NCBI GenBank assembly: GCA_964243295.1
Contig: CAXTEJ010000002.1
Location: 92,017 to 156,016, forward strand
Direction of reading: 5' to 3'
Source: CAXTEJ01 sp964243295
Lineage (GTDB): Bacteria > Actinomycetota > Actinomycetes > Actinomycetales > Angustibacteraceae
Length of the DNA stretch: 64,000 bases
Shown here: positions 8,763 to 17,299 of the stretch, one piece after another
How the letters are laid out: each line of letters opens with the position of its first letter
Position numbering within the stretch: the stretch's first letter is position 1
Notes under the pieces: model-generated
What the model was told of the DNA's origin: nothing
What the model saw: only the letters and a program-made list of their open reading frames with translations
Database searches by the model: none
Made by a program: the position numbers and the translations under genes

Positions 8763-9707
8763 CTACACATCGATCCGGTCGCGGCGCGGCGGGTCGGCGC
8801 CCGGCCGCTCGCAGGTGAGGGACGACGTGAGCGTGGCGCGCGCCAGCGCCGACCGCACCTGCCGCTCGTCGGCCGAGCGCAGCGTCTCGCGCTGCTGCGG
8901 GCCGCCGAGCAGGCCCTGGTCGAGCAGGCCCGACAGCAGCCCCGACATGAACGCGTCGCCGGCGCCGACGGTGTCGACGACCTCTGCCCGGCGGGGGGCC
9001 ACGGCGACGACCGAGCCCGGCTCGCTCGCCAGCCACGCGCTTGCCCCGTCCGCGCCGCGCGTGACGACGACCAGCGCGGGGCCGAGCGCCAGCCACGCCG
9101 CGACGACCTGCTCGGGGGTCTGGTCGGGATACAGCCAGCGCAGGTCCTCGTCGCTCGACTTCACGACGTCGCTCGCGGCGACGAGCGCCTCGACGCCGGG
9201 CCGCTCGTCGTCCGGCGTGCCGATGATCTTGGGCCGCAGGTTCGGGTCGTACGACGTGGTGGCCCGCTTGCGCGCCCGCGGCAGCAGCTCGCGCACCGCC
9301 GCGGCGCCCGGGGCGAGGTTCGCCGCGATCGACCCGGTGTGCACGTGCCCGGCCGCGCCGGGGTCGACGTCCGGCAGCGACCAGACGAGCTCGAAGACGT
9401 ACGACGCGGCGCCGTGCTCGTCGATCACCGCGGTGGCCGTCGAGGTCGGGGCGTCGTCGGTCGCGCCGTCGGCCAGCTCGACGCCGTCGCGCGTGAGGTG
9501 CTCGCGCACCGTGGCACCGTCCTCGTCGTCGCCCGTGCGGGTGGCGAAGCGCACCGGGTGGCCGAGGCGGGCGAGCCCGAGCGCCACGTTGGCGGGGCTG
9601 CCGCCGGGGTGACGGTCGGTCGTGCCGTCGGCGCGCTGCACGATGTCGACGAGGGCCTCGCCCACGACGAGCACCTCGATGGGGGAGGCGGGGTCGAGCG
9701 GGGGCAT
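8763..9707 (-). CDS. PfkB-family carbohydrate kinase
   Basis: A 314-residue sugar kinase of the ribokinase/PfkB fold, probably phosphorylating fructose or a related sugar with ATP. Visible motifs are the N-terminal EVLVVGEALVDIV, the glycine-rich GGSPANVALGLARLG (signature 1), the DPNLRP substrate-loop region, VVTRGADGA and signature 2 DTVGAGDAFMSG with the catalytic Asp. I chose ATG 9707 because GGAGGA sits seven bases upstream; in-frame ATGs at 9725 and 9773 lack this. The fructokinase (ScrK) branch is the closest by eye. It is divergent from the DUF4245 gene and has no sugar transporter beside it. Confidence 0.88.
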   Translation of the reverse strand: MPPLDPASPIEVLVVGEALVDIVQRADGTTDRHPGGSPANVALGLARLGHPVRFATRTGDDEDGATVREHLTRDGVELADGATDDAPTSTATAVIDEHGAASYVFELVWSLPDVDPGAAGHVHTGSIAANLAPGAAAVRELLPRARKRATTSYDPNLRPKIIGTPDDERPGVEALVAASDVVKSSDEDLRWLYPDQTPEQVVAAWLALGPALVVVTRGADGASAWLASEPGSVVAVAPRRAEVVDTVGAGDAFMSGLLSGLLDQGLLGGPQQRETLRSADERQVRSALARATLTSSLTCERPGADPPRRDRIDV

Positions 9708-9834
9708 GCGGGGGTCCTCCGTCATGAGTGGCTGAGCCGGCCGTGCTCCACCGGTGACCACCCGTGCGGCCACCGTGCCCGGATGCTACTGCCCCGGCGC
9801 GGCGTCCGGGCCGGGCGTCGGGGACCATGGACGC

Positions 9835-10545
9835 ATGAGCAGCGTGCAGCACGAGCCCGGCGACGGAGCAGCCGGTCCGGCCACCGAGCCGGTCGTCGAG
9901 CCCGTGTCCTCGCAGGGCACCGAGCCGGACGTCGACCCCCTCGAGGCGCTGCGGCGACGGGAGGCCGAGCGCGACCTCCAGCGCCGGCAGCAGCAGTCCC
10001 GCGACCTGACCGAGCAGCGCAAGGCCGGCCGCGGCCGCGGCACCACGCTGTCGATGGTGTGGTCGCTCGCCGCCGTGCTCGCGATCGTCGTGGCGCTGCT
10101 CGCGCTCGTGCCGCGCGTCAACGGCGTCACCCAGCCCCCCGTCGACGTACCCGCGGCCGCCCCGGGGGCAGCGCAGCGGCTGGGCTTCGAGCCGGCCGTG
10201 CCGCGCGACCTTCCCGCCAGCTGGACCCCCACCAGCGTCCGCACCACCAGGGCGACCGCCGGCGTCCTCACCTGGCACGCCGGCTACACCTTCGACAGCC
10301 TCTACGCCGCGGTCGAGCAGGGTCGTGACGTGCCGCAGGACTGGCTGCTCGCGCAGACCAACCGCGGCCGCGCCGACGGCACGCAGGTCGTCGAGGGCGT
10401 CACCTGGAACCGCGTGCTGCGCCTCGACAAGGTGCAGAACAGCCTGGTCCACGAGCGCGCGGACGGCGTCACCACCGTGGTCACCGGCACCGCGTCCTAC
10501 GACCAGCTCGGCGTGCTCGCCGCCTCGCTCGACCCCACGGGCTGA
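9835..10545 (+). CDS. DUF4245 membrane-anchored protein
   Basis: A 236-residue protein with an acidic, Pro/Glu-rich N-terminus (about 1-75), one transmembrane helix (SMVWSLAAVLAIVVALLALVP, about 80-100) and an external domain with FEPAVPRDLPASWTPTSVR, VLTWHAGYT and the closing VTGTASYDQLGVLAASL. This matches DUF4245, an actinobacterial family of unknown role. It normally lies near fumC and the exonuclease VII genes, as here. ATG 9835 is preferred over an upstream ATG at 9754 that would extend into the pfkB promoter region. GACCAT lies six bases before the start. Confidence 0.85.
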   Translation: MSSVQHEPGDGAAGPATEPVVEPVSSQGTEPDVDPLEALRRREAERDLQRRQQQSRDLTEQRKAGRGRGTTLSMVWSLAAVLAIVVALLALVPRVNGVTQPPVDVPAAAPGAAQRLGFEPAVPRDLPASWTPTSVRTTRATAGVLTWHAGYTFDSLYAAVEQGRDVPQDWLLAQTNRGRADGTQVVEGVTWNRVLRLDKVQNSLVHERADGVTTVVTGTASYDQLGVLAASLDPTG

Positions 10546-10576
10546 GGCACCTGCGCCGCAGCCGACCTTCCACGGC

Positions 10577-10804
10577 TCAGCGGTCGGGGTGGGCGTCCGG
10601 CTCGCCGTGGGCGGCGTCCAGGCGCTGGCGAGCGCCCTCCAGCACCGTCTGGCAGCGCGTGGCGAGCGCCTCGCCGCGCTCCCACAGGGCGAGCGAGTCC
10701 TCCAGCGAGGTGCCCCCGGCCTCCAGCCGGCGCACCACCTCCACGAGCTCGTCGCGCGCCTGCTCATAGCTCAGCGCCGCGGTCTCGTCCTGCCTGTTCG
10801 CCAC
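10577..10804 (-). CDS. xseB: Exodeoxyribonuclease VII small subunit
   Basis: A 75-residue small subunit of exonuclease VII, which degrades single-stranded DNA in both directions. The helical core LSYEQARDELVEVVRRLEAGGTSLEDSLALWERGEAL is the XseB family signature, and length is typical. It lies 45 bases downstream of xseA, the usual order. The start is GTG 10804. A TAGGCT box exactly six bases upstream suggests it also has its own leaderless transcript in addition to read-through from xseA. Confidence 0.94.
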   Translation of the reverse strand: MANRQDETAALSYEQARDELVEVVRRLEAGGTSLEDSLALWERGEALATRCQTVLEGARQRLDAAHGEPDAHPDR

Positions 10805-10810
10805 CCCGTG

Positions 10811-10816
10811 AGCCTA
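10811..10816 (-). promoter_or_regulatory. -10 box, leaderless start of xseB
   Basis: TAGGCT on the minus strand, six bases before GTG 10804. It lies in the short gap between xseA and xseB. Confidence 0.5.
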
Positions 10817-10849
10817 TCGAGCGCCCGGGACGGCGTCCGGCGCCTCGCG

Positions 10850-12100
10850 TCACCCCACGCGGGCGGCGACGTCACCGCCGGCCACCCGCACCCGCAGCCG
10901 CTCACCGGTTGCCACGTCGGCCGGGTCACGGACGACGGCCCCGTCGGCCCGCTGCACCACCGCGTAGCCGCGCTCGAGCGTCGCGGCGGGCGACAGCGCC
11001 CGCACCTGGGTGCGCAGGTGCCTCACGTCGTCGGCTGCGCGGTCGAGCCGGCTGCCGAGCGAGCGCCGGGCCCGCTGCAGCACCTGTTGCACCTCCGCCT
11101 CGCGCCGGTCGACCACCACGTGCGGGTCGGCGAGCACCGGTCTGCTGCGCAGTGCCTGCAGCGTGGCGTGCTCGCGCTCGACGCGGTGGGTGACCGCGCG
11201 GCGCAGCCGGTGGCGGGAGGCGTCGAGCGCGGCGAGCTCCTCCGCGACGTCCGGGACGATGCAGCTCGCTGCGTCGGTGGGCGTGGAGGCGCGGACGTCG
11301 GCGACGAGGTCGAGCAGCGGGGTGTCGACGTCGTGCCCGATGGCGCTGACGACCGGTGTGGCGGCGGCGATGACCGCGCGCAGCATCGTCTCGTTGCTGA
11401 AGGGGAGCAGGTCCTCCAGCGAGCCGCCGCCTCGGGCGATGACGACGACGTCGACCTCGCGGTCGGCATCGAGCTCGCGCAGGGCGGCGACGACCTGGGT
11501 GACGGCGTTGGGTCCCTGCACCGCGACCTCGCGGACCGCGAAGCGCACCGCGGGCCAGCGGCGGCGGGCGTTCTCGACGACGTCGCGCTCGGCCGCGCTG
11601 GCGCGCCCGCACACCAGCCCGACGGTGCGGGGCAGGAACGGCAGCGGCCGCTTGCGGCGCGGGTCGAGCACCCCCTCGCTGGCCAGCAGCCGCTTGAGGT
11701 GCTCCAGCCGCGCGAGCAGCTCGCCGACACCGACCGGCCGGATCTGGTCGGCCGCGAGCTGCAGCGTGCCGCGCTTCTCGTAGAACGTCGGGCGGGCGTG
11801 CACGACGACGCGGGCGCCGTCCGCGAGGTCGGCGCCGATCGCGTCGATCACGCGGCTGGTCGTGGTGACCGCGAGGGAGAAGTCGACGTCGGCGTCGCGC
11901 AGCGTGAGGTAGACCATCGACTGGCCGGGCCGGCGCACGAGCTGCACCACCTGGCCCTCGACCCACACCGGCGGCATGCGCGCGACGTACTGCGCCATCT
12001 TGGTGCTCAGCAGCCGCACCGGCCACGGCTGCTCGGGCGTGGTCTCGAGCGCGCGCTCCGGGACGACGCGCGGGGCGCGCGCGTCGGGAGAGACGCTCAC
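10850..12100 (-). CDS. xseA: Exodeoxyribonuclease VII large subunit
   Basis: A 416-residue catalytic subunit of exonuclease VII, acting on single-stranded DNA in repair and recombination. It has an N-terminal OB fold (PVWVEGQVVQLVRRPGQSMVYLTLRD), the central nuclease region with VVVIARGGGSLEDLLPF and VVSAIGHDVDTPLLDLVADVRASTPTDAA, and a long helical C-terminal half ending in LERGYAVVQRADGAVV. These are the conserved family blocks. The GTG start at 12100 precedes the OB fold. It is divergent from ispH with about 98 bases between, which must hold both promoters. Confidence 0.95.
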   Translation of the reverse strand: MSVSPDARAPRVVPERALETTPEQPWPVRLLSTKMAQYVARMPPVWVEGQVVQLVRRPGQSMVYLTLRDADVDFSLAVTTTSRVIDAIGADLADGARVVVHARPTFYEKRGTLQLAADQIRPVGVGELLARLEHLKRLLASEGVLDPRRKRPLPFLPRTVGLVCGRASAAERDVVENARRRWPAVRFAVREVAVQGPNAVTQVVAALRELDADREVDVVVIARGGGSLEDLLPFSNETMLRAVIAAATPVVSAIGHDVDTPLLDLVADVRASTPTDAASCIVPDVAEELAALDASRHRLRRAVTHRVEREHATLQALRSRPVLADPHVVVDRREAEVQQVLQRARRSLGSRLDRAADDVRHLRTQVRALSPAATLERGYAVVQRADGAVVRDPADVATGERLRVRVAGGDVAARVG

Positions 12101-12186
12101 GCCGCCGGCTCCGCCGGGTCGCTGCGGGCTGGATCGCGCATCCGGTCACCCTACGCAGCGCGGCCGGGGCCGCCGCGCGCACGACC

Positions 12187-12192
12187 TACCAT
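12187..12192 (+). promoter_or_regulatory. -10 box, leaderless start of ispH
   Basis: TACCAT followed by exactly six bases and the ispH GTG at 12199. The GGAGGG between them could act as a ribosome site only if transcription starts further upstream. Confidence 0.5.
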
Positions 12193-12198
12193 GGAGGG

Positions 12199-13185
12199 GT
12201 GAGCGAAACGAGCAAGCGTGTCCTGCTGGCGGCCCCGCGTGGGTACTGCGCGGGCGTCGACCGGGCCGTCGTCGCGGTCGAGAAGGCGCTCGAGCTCTAC
12301 GGGCCGCCGGTCTACGTGCGCAAGCAGATCGTGCACAACAAGCACGTGGTCACCACGCTGGAGGCTCGCGGTGCGATCTTCGTCGACGAGACCGAGCAGG
12401 TGCCCGAGGGCGCCACAGTCGTGCTGTCGGCCCACGGCGTCGCCCCGGTCGTGCACCAGGAGGCCGCGCGGCTGTCGCTGAAGACGATCGACGCCACGTG
12501 CCCGCTGGTCACCAAGGTGCACCACGAGGCCCGCCGCTTCGCCGACGAGGACTACGACATCCTGCTCATCGGCCACGACGGCCACGAGGAGGTCATCGGC
12601 ACCGCCGGCGAGGCCCCCGAGAACATCCAGCTGGTCGACGGCCCCGACTCGGTCGACGCCCTCGAGGTGCGCGACCCCGAGCGGGTCGTGTGGCTGTCGC
12701 AGACCACCCTGTCGGTCGACGAGACGATGGAGACGGTGCGACGGCTGCGGCTGAAGTTCCCCCGACTGCAGGACCCGCCGAGCGACGACATCTGCTACGC
12801 CACCCAGAACCGTCAGGTCGCGGTGAAGCAGATCGCCCCGCAGGCCGACCTCGTGCTGGTCGTGGGCTCACGCAACTCCTCGAACTCCGTGCGTCTCGTC
12901 GAGGTCGCTCTCGAGCACGGCGCCCGCGCCAGCCACCTGATCGACTACGCCGCCGAGATCGACCCCACCTGGCTGGACGGCGTCGCGACGGTCGGCCTGA
13001 CCAGCGGCGCCAGCGTCCCCGAGGTGCTGGTGCGCGACGTGCTCTCCTACCTCGCCCAGCGCGGCTACGCCGACGTGCAGGAGGTCGTCTCCGCCGAGGA
13101 GAGCCTGCTGTTCTCACTGCCCAAGGAGCTGCGCCGCGACCTCAAGGCCGCCAAGCTCGCCGCCGCGGCGGCCGCTCAGGCCTGA
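12199..13185 (+). CDS. ispH: 4-hydroxy-3-methylbut-2-enyl diphosphate reductase
   Basis: The last enzyme of the MEP isoprenoid pathway, reducing HMBPP to IPP and DMAPP with a [4Fe-4S] cluster. The three cluster cysteines are visible: C17 in RGYCAGV, C101 in DATCPLV and C199 in ICYATQNRQ. The substrate-binding HGV (SAHGVAP), IGHDGHEEV and VVGSRNSSNS motifs are also present. The 328-residue length is normal. GTG 12199 is placed by the TACCAT box six bases upstream and by the conserved KRVLLAAPRGYC start. xseA diverges upstream; rmuC converges downstream. Together with xseAB this follows the mycobacterial order. Confidence 0.97.
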   Translation: MSETSKRVLLAAPRGYCAGVDRAVVAVEKALELYGPPVYVRKQIVHNKHVVTTLEARGAIFVDETEQVPEGATVVLSAHGVAPVVHQEAARLSLKTIDATCPLVTKVHHEARRFADEDYDILLIGHDGHEEVIGTAGEAPENIQLVDGPDSVDALEVRDPERVVWLSQTTLSVDETMETVRRLRLKFPRLQDPPSDDICYATQNRQVAVKQIAPQADLVLVVGSRNSSNSVRLVEVALEHGARASHLIDYAAEIDPTWLDGVATVGLTSGASVPEVLVRDVLSYLAQRGYADVQEVVSAEESLLFSLPKELRRDLKAAKLAAAAAAQA

Positions 13186-13235
13186 CACCTGCCTGATCGC
13201 ATCCAGCCGCGCGGGCGGCCTCCGGGCGGCGGCTG

Positions 13236-14387
13236 CTAGGCCACCGTGCGGTCACCGTCCTGGTGCCGGTCGCGCTGGTCGAGCAGCTCGACGGCGCTCA
13301 GCGGCCGGGGCGTCGCGACGACCGGCTCGGGGGCGACGAGGGCCGAGGACGTCAGCTCGAGGTCGTTCATGCGGCGGGCGGTGACGAGCACGCGGCGCTC
13401 GAGGGTGCCGACCAGCGCGTTGTAGTCCTCGACCGCGCGGTGCAGGGTGCGGCCCAGCTTGGCGGTGTGGTCGCCGAGGGTGGCAAGCCGGGCGTAGAGC
13501 TCGCGTCCCACCTCGAACAGCTCGCGGGCGTTGCCGGCGAGGGCGTCCTGCTGCCAGGTGTAGGCCACGGTGCGCAGCAGCGCCAGCAGCGTGCCGGGGG
13601 AGGCCAGCACCACGCGCGCCGCCAGCGCCTCCTCGTGCAGGCCGGGGTCGGCGTCCAGGGCGGCGGCGAGGATGGCGTCGCCCGGGACGAAGCAGACCAC
13701 CATCTCCGGCGAGGGCTCGAACGCCGTCCAGTAGGCACGCCCGGCCAGCACGTCGATGTGGCCGCGCAGGGCCTTGGCGTGCGCGGCCAGCAGCCGCGGC
13801 CTGTCGGCCTCGGCCGCGCCGCCCACCTCGAGGAAGGCGCTGAGCGGCGCCTTCGCGTCGACCACCAGGTGCTTGCCGCCCGGGAGGGTGACGACCAAGT
13901 CGGGACGCAGCCGCCCGCCGTCCCCGCCGACGGCCGTGGGCTGCTCGACGAAGTCGACGTGGGGGATCATGCCGGCGATCTCGACGACCCGCCGCAGCTG
14001 GGTCTCGCCCCACGTGCCGCGGGTGTTGGACGAGCGCAGCGCCCCGACGAGCGCGGCGGTCTGCTCGCGCAGCCCCTCACTGGACGCCGCGACGGTCGAC
14101 AGTTGCTGGTCGAGCCGGCCGTACTGGTCGACCCGGTCGCGCTCGAGCACGCCCACCTGCCGCTCGAGCCGGGCGAGCCCGTCACCGAGCGGGCCCAGCA
14201 CGGCGGCGATCTCACGGTCGTGGCCGTCGCCCGCCTCCAGGTCGACCACGCGCTCGCGCAGCAGGTCGCGCTCGGCCTGCGTGCCGGCGTGGCGGGCGTG
14301 CAGCACCAGGCGCACGGCGGCACCGGCCGCGAGGGCACCGAGGGCGATGCCGAGCAGCAGGGCGACGAGGACGGCCGACAGGTCCAT
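13236..14387 (-). CDS. rmuC: DNA recombination protein RmuC family
   Basis: A 383-residue protein with one N-terminal transmembrane helix (LSAVLVALLLGIALGALAAGAAVRLVL), a coiled-coil segment and the conserved nuclease-like RmuC domain. Key stretches are SSNTRGTWGETQLRRVVE, HVDFVEQP, RLRPDLVVTLPGGKHLVVDAKAPL, EMVVCFVPGDAILAAAL and ASPGTLLALLRTVAYTWQQ. RmuC limits inversion of short repeats and is thought to be a restriction-endonuclease-fold nuclease; the VDAK motif fits that. The start at ATG 14387 (MDLS) puts the helix at the very N-terminus. It converges on ispH. Confidence 0.93.
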   Translation of the reverse strand: MDLSAVLVALLLGIALGALAAGAAVRLVLHARHAGTQAERDLLRERVVDLEAGDGHDREIAAVLGPLGDGLARLERQVGVLERDRVDQYGRLDQQLSTVAASSEGLREQTAALVGALRSSNTRGTWGETQLRRVVEIAGMIPHVDFVEQPTAVGGDGGRLRPDLVVTLPGGKHLVVDAKAPLSAFLEVGGAAEADRPRLLAAHAKALRGHIDVLAGRAYWTAFEPSPEMVVCFVPGDAILAAALDADPGLHEEALAARVVLASPGTLLALLRTVAYTWQQDALAGNARELFEVGRELYARLATLGDHTAKLGRTLHRAVEDYNALVGTLERRVLVTARRMNDLELTSSALVAPEPVVATPRPLSAVELLDQRDRHQDGDRTVA

Positions 14388-14489
14388 GCCGCGCAGGCTG
14401 CCAGGTGCCACCGACAGTCCGCCGGTGCCCGCGCCCGAACCGGTGGAAGCCCCTGGTCGCGAGCCCGCCGCCGGGCTACCGTCGCGAGG

Positions 14490-15617
14490 GTGGCCACCGG
14501 CGCGTCACCACCGCCGCACACCATCGGGTTCGGGCGCTCGCCGGACGGTGTGCGGATCGCCTACGCCGTCGCCGGCGAGGGTCCGCCGCTGGTCATGGAC
14601 ACGTGCTGGGTCAGCCAGCTCGAGTACGACTGGCAGAGCCCGGTATGGCGGCACTTCCTGCAGGGGCTGGCCTCGCTCGCGACCGTCTACCGCTACGACG
14701 AGCGCGGGTTCGGGCTGTCCGACTGGGACGTGCCCGACTTCTCCTTCGCCGCGCGGCTCAGCGACCTGGAGGCCGTCGTCGAGGCGTCCGGCCTCGAGCG
14801 GTTCGCGCTGCTCGGCATGGCGCAGGGCGGCCCGGTCGCCATCGCGTACGCGCACGCCCACCCCGAGCGCGTGAGCCGGCTGGTGCTGCTGGGCGCCTAC
14901 GCCAGCATCGACTCCGACCCGCAGGAGGCCGAGCTGGACGACGCGCTGACGCGGCTGATCGAGGTCGGCTGGGGTCGACCCGAAGGCCGGTTCCGCCGGG
15001 TCTTCACCGACATGTTCATGCCCGGTGCCACCGAGGAGCAGATGCGCTGGATGGACGAGCTGATGCGCCGGACGACGTCACCGGCCAACGCGGCCGCCTA
15101 CCGCCGCGCCCGGGGCGGGATCGACGTCCGGCCGCTGCTGCCGCAGCTGCGGATGCCGACGCTGGTGCTCCACGCCCGCGGTGATCAGGTCAACCCCTTC
15201 GCGGAGGGTCGCCGGATCGCCGCCGCCGTGCCGGGCGCGCGCCTGGTGACGCTGGAGACCGACAACCACGTGCTGCTCGAGTCCGACCCCGCCTCGGCGG
15301 TGTTCTTCGAGGAGGTCGCGCGGTTCCTGGCCGACGCGACGGCGCCGCCGGTTGAGCCGGCCGAGGCGGGGACTCTCCGCCAGGCAGCGACCCTCGCCCG
15401 GCTGAGCGCCCGCGAGCGCGACGTGCTGGCCCTGGTGGCGGTCGGCCGCGACAACGCGACGGTCGCCCACCAGCTGTGCCTGAGCGTCCGCACGGTCGAG
15501 CGCCACCTGCAGACGATCTACCGCAAGCTCGACCTCACGGGCTCCTCGCAGCGGACTGCTGCAGCAGCGCTCGTGCTGGGCGCCGACTACGCGCCGGCCG
15601 CCAGGGCAGCGGTCTGA
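14490..15617 (+). CDS. LuxR-family regulator with alpha/beta-hydrolase-like sensor domain
   Basis: A 375-residue fusion. Residues 1-285 form an alpha/beta hydrolase fold (VYRYDERGFGLSDWD; MPTLVLHARGDQVNPF for the acid; TLETDNHVLLES for the His). Residues 308-368 form a LuxR-type helix-turn-helix (LSARERDVLALVAVGRDNATVAHQL, TVERHLQTIYRKLDL). The nucleophile elbow reads GMAQGG at 110-114, so the expected catalytic Ser is Ala111 and hydrolysis is unlikely. The domain may therefore bind a ligand rather than cleave it. GTG 14490 is chosen because it opens the conserved domain, with TACCGT seven bases upstream. Neighbours on the same strand are a methyltransferase and a membrane protein. Targets are unknown. 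Confidence 0.87.
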   Translation: MATGASPPPHTIGFGRSPDGVRIAYAVAGEGPPLVMDTCWVSQLEYDWQSPVWRHFLQGLASLATVYRYDERGFGLSDWDVPDFSFAARLSDLEAVVEASGLERFALLGMAQGGPVAIAYAHAHPERVSRLVLLGAYASIDSDPQEAELDDALTRLIEVGWGRPEGRFRRVFTDMFMPGATEEQMRWMDELMRRTTSPANAAAYRRARGGIDVRPLLPQLRMPTLVLHARGDQVNPFAEGRRIAAAVPGARLVTLETDNHVLLESDPASAVFFEEVARFLADATAPPVEPAEAGTLRQAATLARLSARERDVLALVAVGRDNATVAHQLCLSVRTVERHLQTIYRKLDLTGSSQRTAAAALVLGADYAPAARAAV

Positions 15618-15726
15618 GCGCACCGCGGCGCCAGCGGGCTTGCGCGTCGGCGCGGTAGGCCCGGCTCCGCCGGCTTCCTAGCGTGATCACCCCCGGACGT
15701 TCCGGGCCGCAGCACAGGAGGCAGTC

Positions 15727-16590
15727 ATGACGGGCTCGACCACGACCCCCACACCGGACCTGCCGGTGACGACCATCGCCGACCGCGAAGCCGACACGGC
15801 GCTGAAGCGCAGGCATCGCGCCGTGTGGGCGAGCGGTGACTACCCGACCCTGGCCCACGACCTGATCTGGACCCTCGGCCCCGCGCTCGTGGCGGCGGCG
15901 GGCGTCACCGCGGGCCAGCACGTGCTCGACGTCGCCGCCGGTTCGGGCAACGTCGCCATCCCCGCGGCCGCCACCGGGGCGACGGTGGTCGCCGGCGACC
16001 TGACGCCCGAGCTGTTCGACGCCGGACGCCGGGCCGCCCGCGAGGCCGGCGTCGACGTCGACTGGCGGCAGGCCGACGCCGAGGCGATGGACCTGCCCGA
16101 CGCCGCCTTCGACGTCGTGCTGTCGTGCGTCGGCGTCATGTTCGCGCCGCACCACCGGGCCGCGGCCGACGAGCTGGTGCGCGTGTGCCGGCCCGGCGGC
16201 AGGATCAGCCTGCTGAGCTGGACGCCGTCCGGCTTCGTCGGGCAGCTGTTCGCGACCATGAAGCCGTTCAACCCGCCCCCGCCCGCCGGGGTCCAGCCGC
16301 CGCCGCTGTGGGGCGATGAGGCGCACGTGCGCGAGCTGCTGGGCGACCGGGTGACCGACGTGCGGGCGAGGACCGCGACGGTGGAGGTGACGCGCTTCGC
16401 GGCCACCGGCGACTTCCGCCGGTACTTCGCCTCGCACTACGGGCCGACCCTCGCGACCTATCGGGCCGTCGCGGACGACGCGGAGCGCGTGGCCGCCCTC
16501 GACGCGGCGATCGACGCGCTGGCCGACCGGTTCACCGACGGCGGCGCCATGCGCTGGGAGTACCTGCTGCTCACCTGCACGCGGGTGTAG
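15727..16590 (+). CDS. Class I SAM-dependent methyltransferase
   Basis: A 287-residue methyltransferase with the AdoMet-binding motif VLDVAAGSGNVAIPAAATG, the acidic loop GDLTPELFDAGRR, motif II (VDVDWRQADAEAMDLPDAAFDVVLSCVGVMFA) and the post-motif VCRPGGRISLLSWTP. The region after that (GFVGQLFATMKPFNPPPPAGVQPPPLWG) resembles small-molecule methyltransferases of the UbiE/ArsM-like group. An AGGAGG site lies before ATG 15727. The gene is 109 bases downstream of the LuxR regulator, which may control it. The substrate is not identifiable. Confidence 0.85.
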   Translation: MTGSTTTPTPDLPVTTIADREADTALKRRHRAVWASGDYPTLAHDLIWTLGPALVAAAGVTAGQHVLDVAAGSGNVAIPAAATGATVVAGDLTPELFDAGRRAAREAGVDVDWRQADAEAMDLPDAAFDVVLSCVGVMFAPHHRAAADELVRVCRPGGRISLLSWTPSGFVGQLFATMKPFNPPPPAGVQPPPLWGDEAHVRELLGDRVTDVRARTATVEVTRFAATGDFRRYFASHYGPTLATYRAVADDAERVAALDAAIDALADRFTDGGAMRWEYLLLTCTRV

Positions 16591-16669
16591 CCGATCCGGC
16601 CCAGCGGCGCGCCATCGCCGGGTACGGTCGCCAGCGGGCGGGCCCACGGCGCCCGGATGGTGAGGGCGC

Positions 16670-17281
16670 GTGTTCTCGTTCGTGCTGCCGACGATGCTGG
16701 TGGCGCTCGGCCTGATCTCGATCAGGCAGAGCCGGGCCATGACACCGGAGCGCGTCTCGACGCCCGCCGGAGCGGGTGGCGCCACGAGGGCGGACGTCGT
16801 CCGGCAGCAAGCCGACTCGGTGCAGCCCCACGGCACCGTCCTCCTGTGCGTCTTCTCGGCCGCGGTGTTGGCTGTCCTCGAGCGCCCGTCGGCGCTGCTG
16901 TGGGGGGCGGCGGGTGTCGTGCACGTCCTCGTGGGCGTCACGACGCGCCGTACCGCGCGCCGGCTGAACGTGGGCGGTGTGGTCCGCACGGCGCCGGAGG
17001 CGCACCGGCGACGTCGTACGCTCCGGCTCTGCTTGCTCGCGGCGCTCCTGATGGGGGCCGGGAAGGTGGCCATGGTCGCCGGGCAGCGAGGGGCCGACCT
17101 CGGGCTGCAAGGTCTCGGCACGGCCGGCGTGGCAGCGGCCGTCGTGGTGCTGCTGGCGGCGGGATGGTCGAGCGTCTGGGTGATGTCCGCGTCCACCCCC
17201 ACGTCGCCGGTCACCACGCGCCGCTCACGCAGCCGCCGGGAGGGGCACGACGCGGCGTCCGACGCGTCAGCACCACGCTGA
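16670..17281 (+). CDS. Hypothetical membrane protein
   Basis: A 203-residue protein with about four hydrophobic segments (residues 2-18, 57-75, 78-92 and 118-165 broadly) and a basic, Ser/Arg-rich C-terminal tail (TRRSRSRREGHD). I do not recognise a family. The start is a GTG at 16670 placed just before the first hydrophobic segment. It converges on the GAF-ANTAR gene ending at 17300 with only 18 bases between stops. Codon use is ordinary for the region, supporting a real gene. Confidence 0.6.
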   Translation: MFSFVLPTMLVALGLISIRQSRAMTPERVSTPAGAGGATRADVVRQQADSVQPHGTVLLCVFSAAVLAVLERPSALLWGAAGVVHVLVGVTTRRTARRLNVGGVVRTAPEAHRRRRTLRLCLLAALLMGAGKVAMVAGQRGADLGLQGLGTAGVAAAVVVLLAAGWSSVWVMSASTPTSPVTTRRSRSRREGHDAASDASAPR

Positions 17282-17299
17282 CGCACCGCTGACCCGCCG

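Noticed and set aside
13186..13235. Terminator between convergent ispH and rmuC
   Set aside because: Inverted GC-rich bases exist but the stem is broken and short; not convincing.
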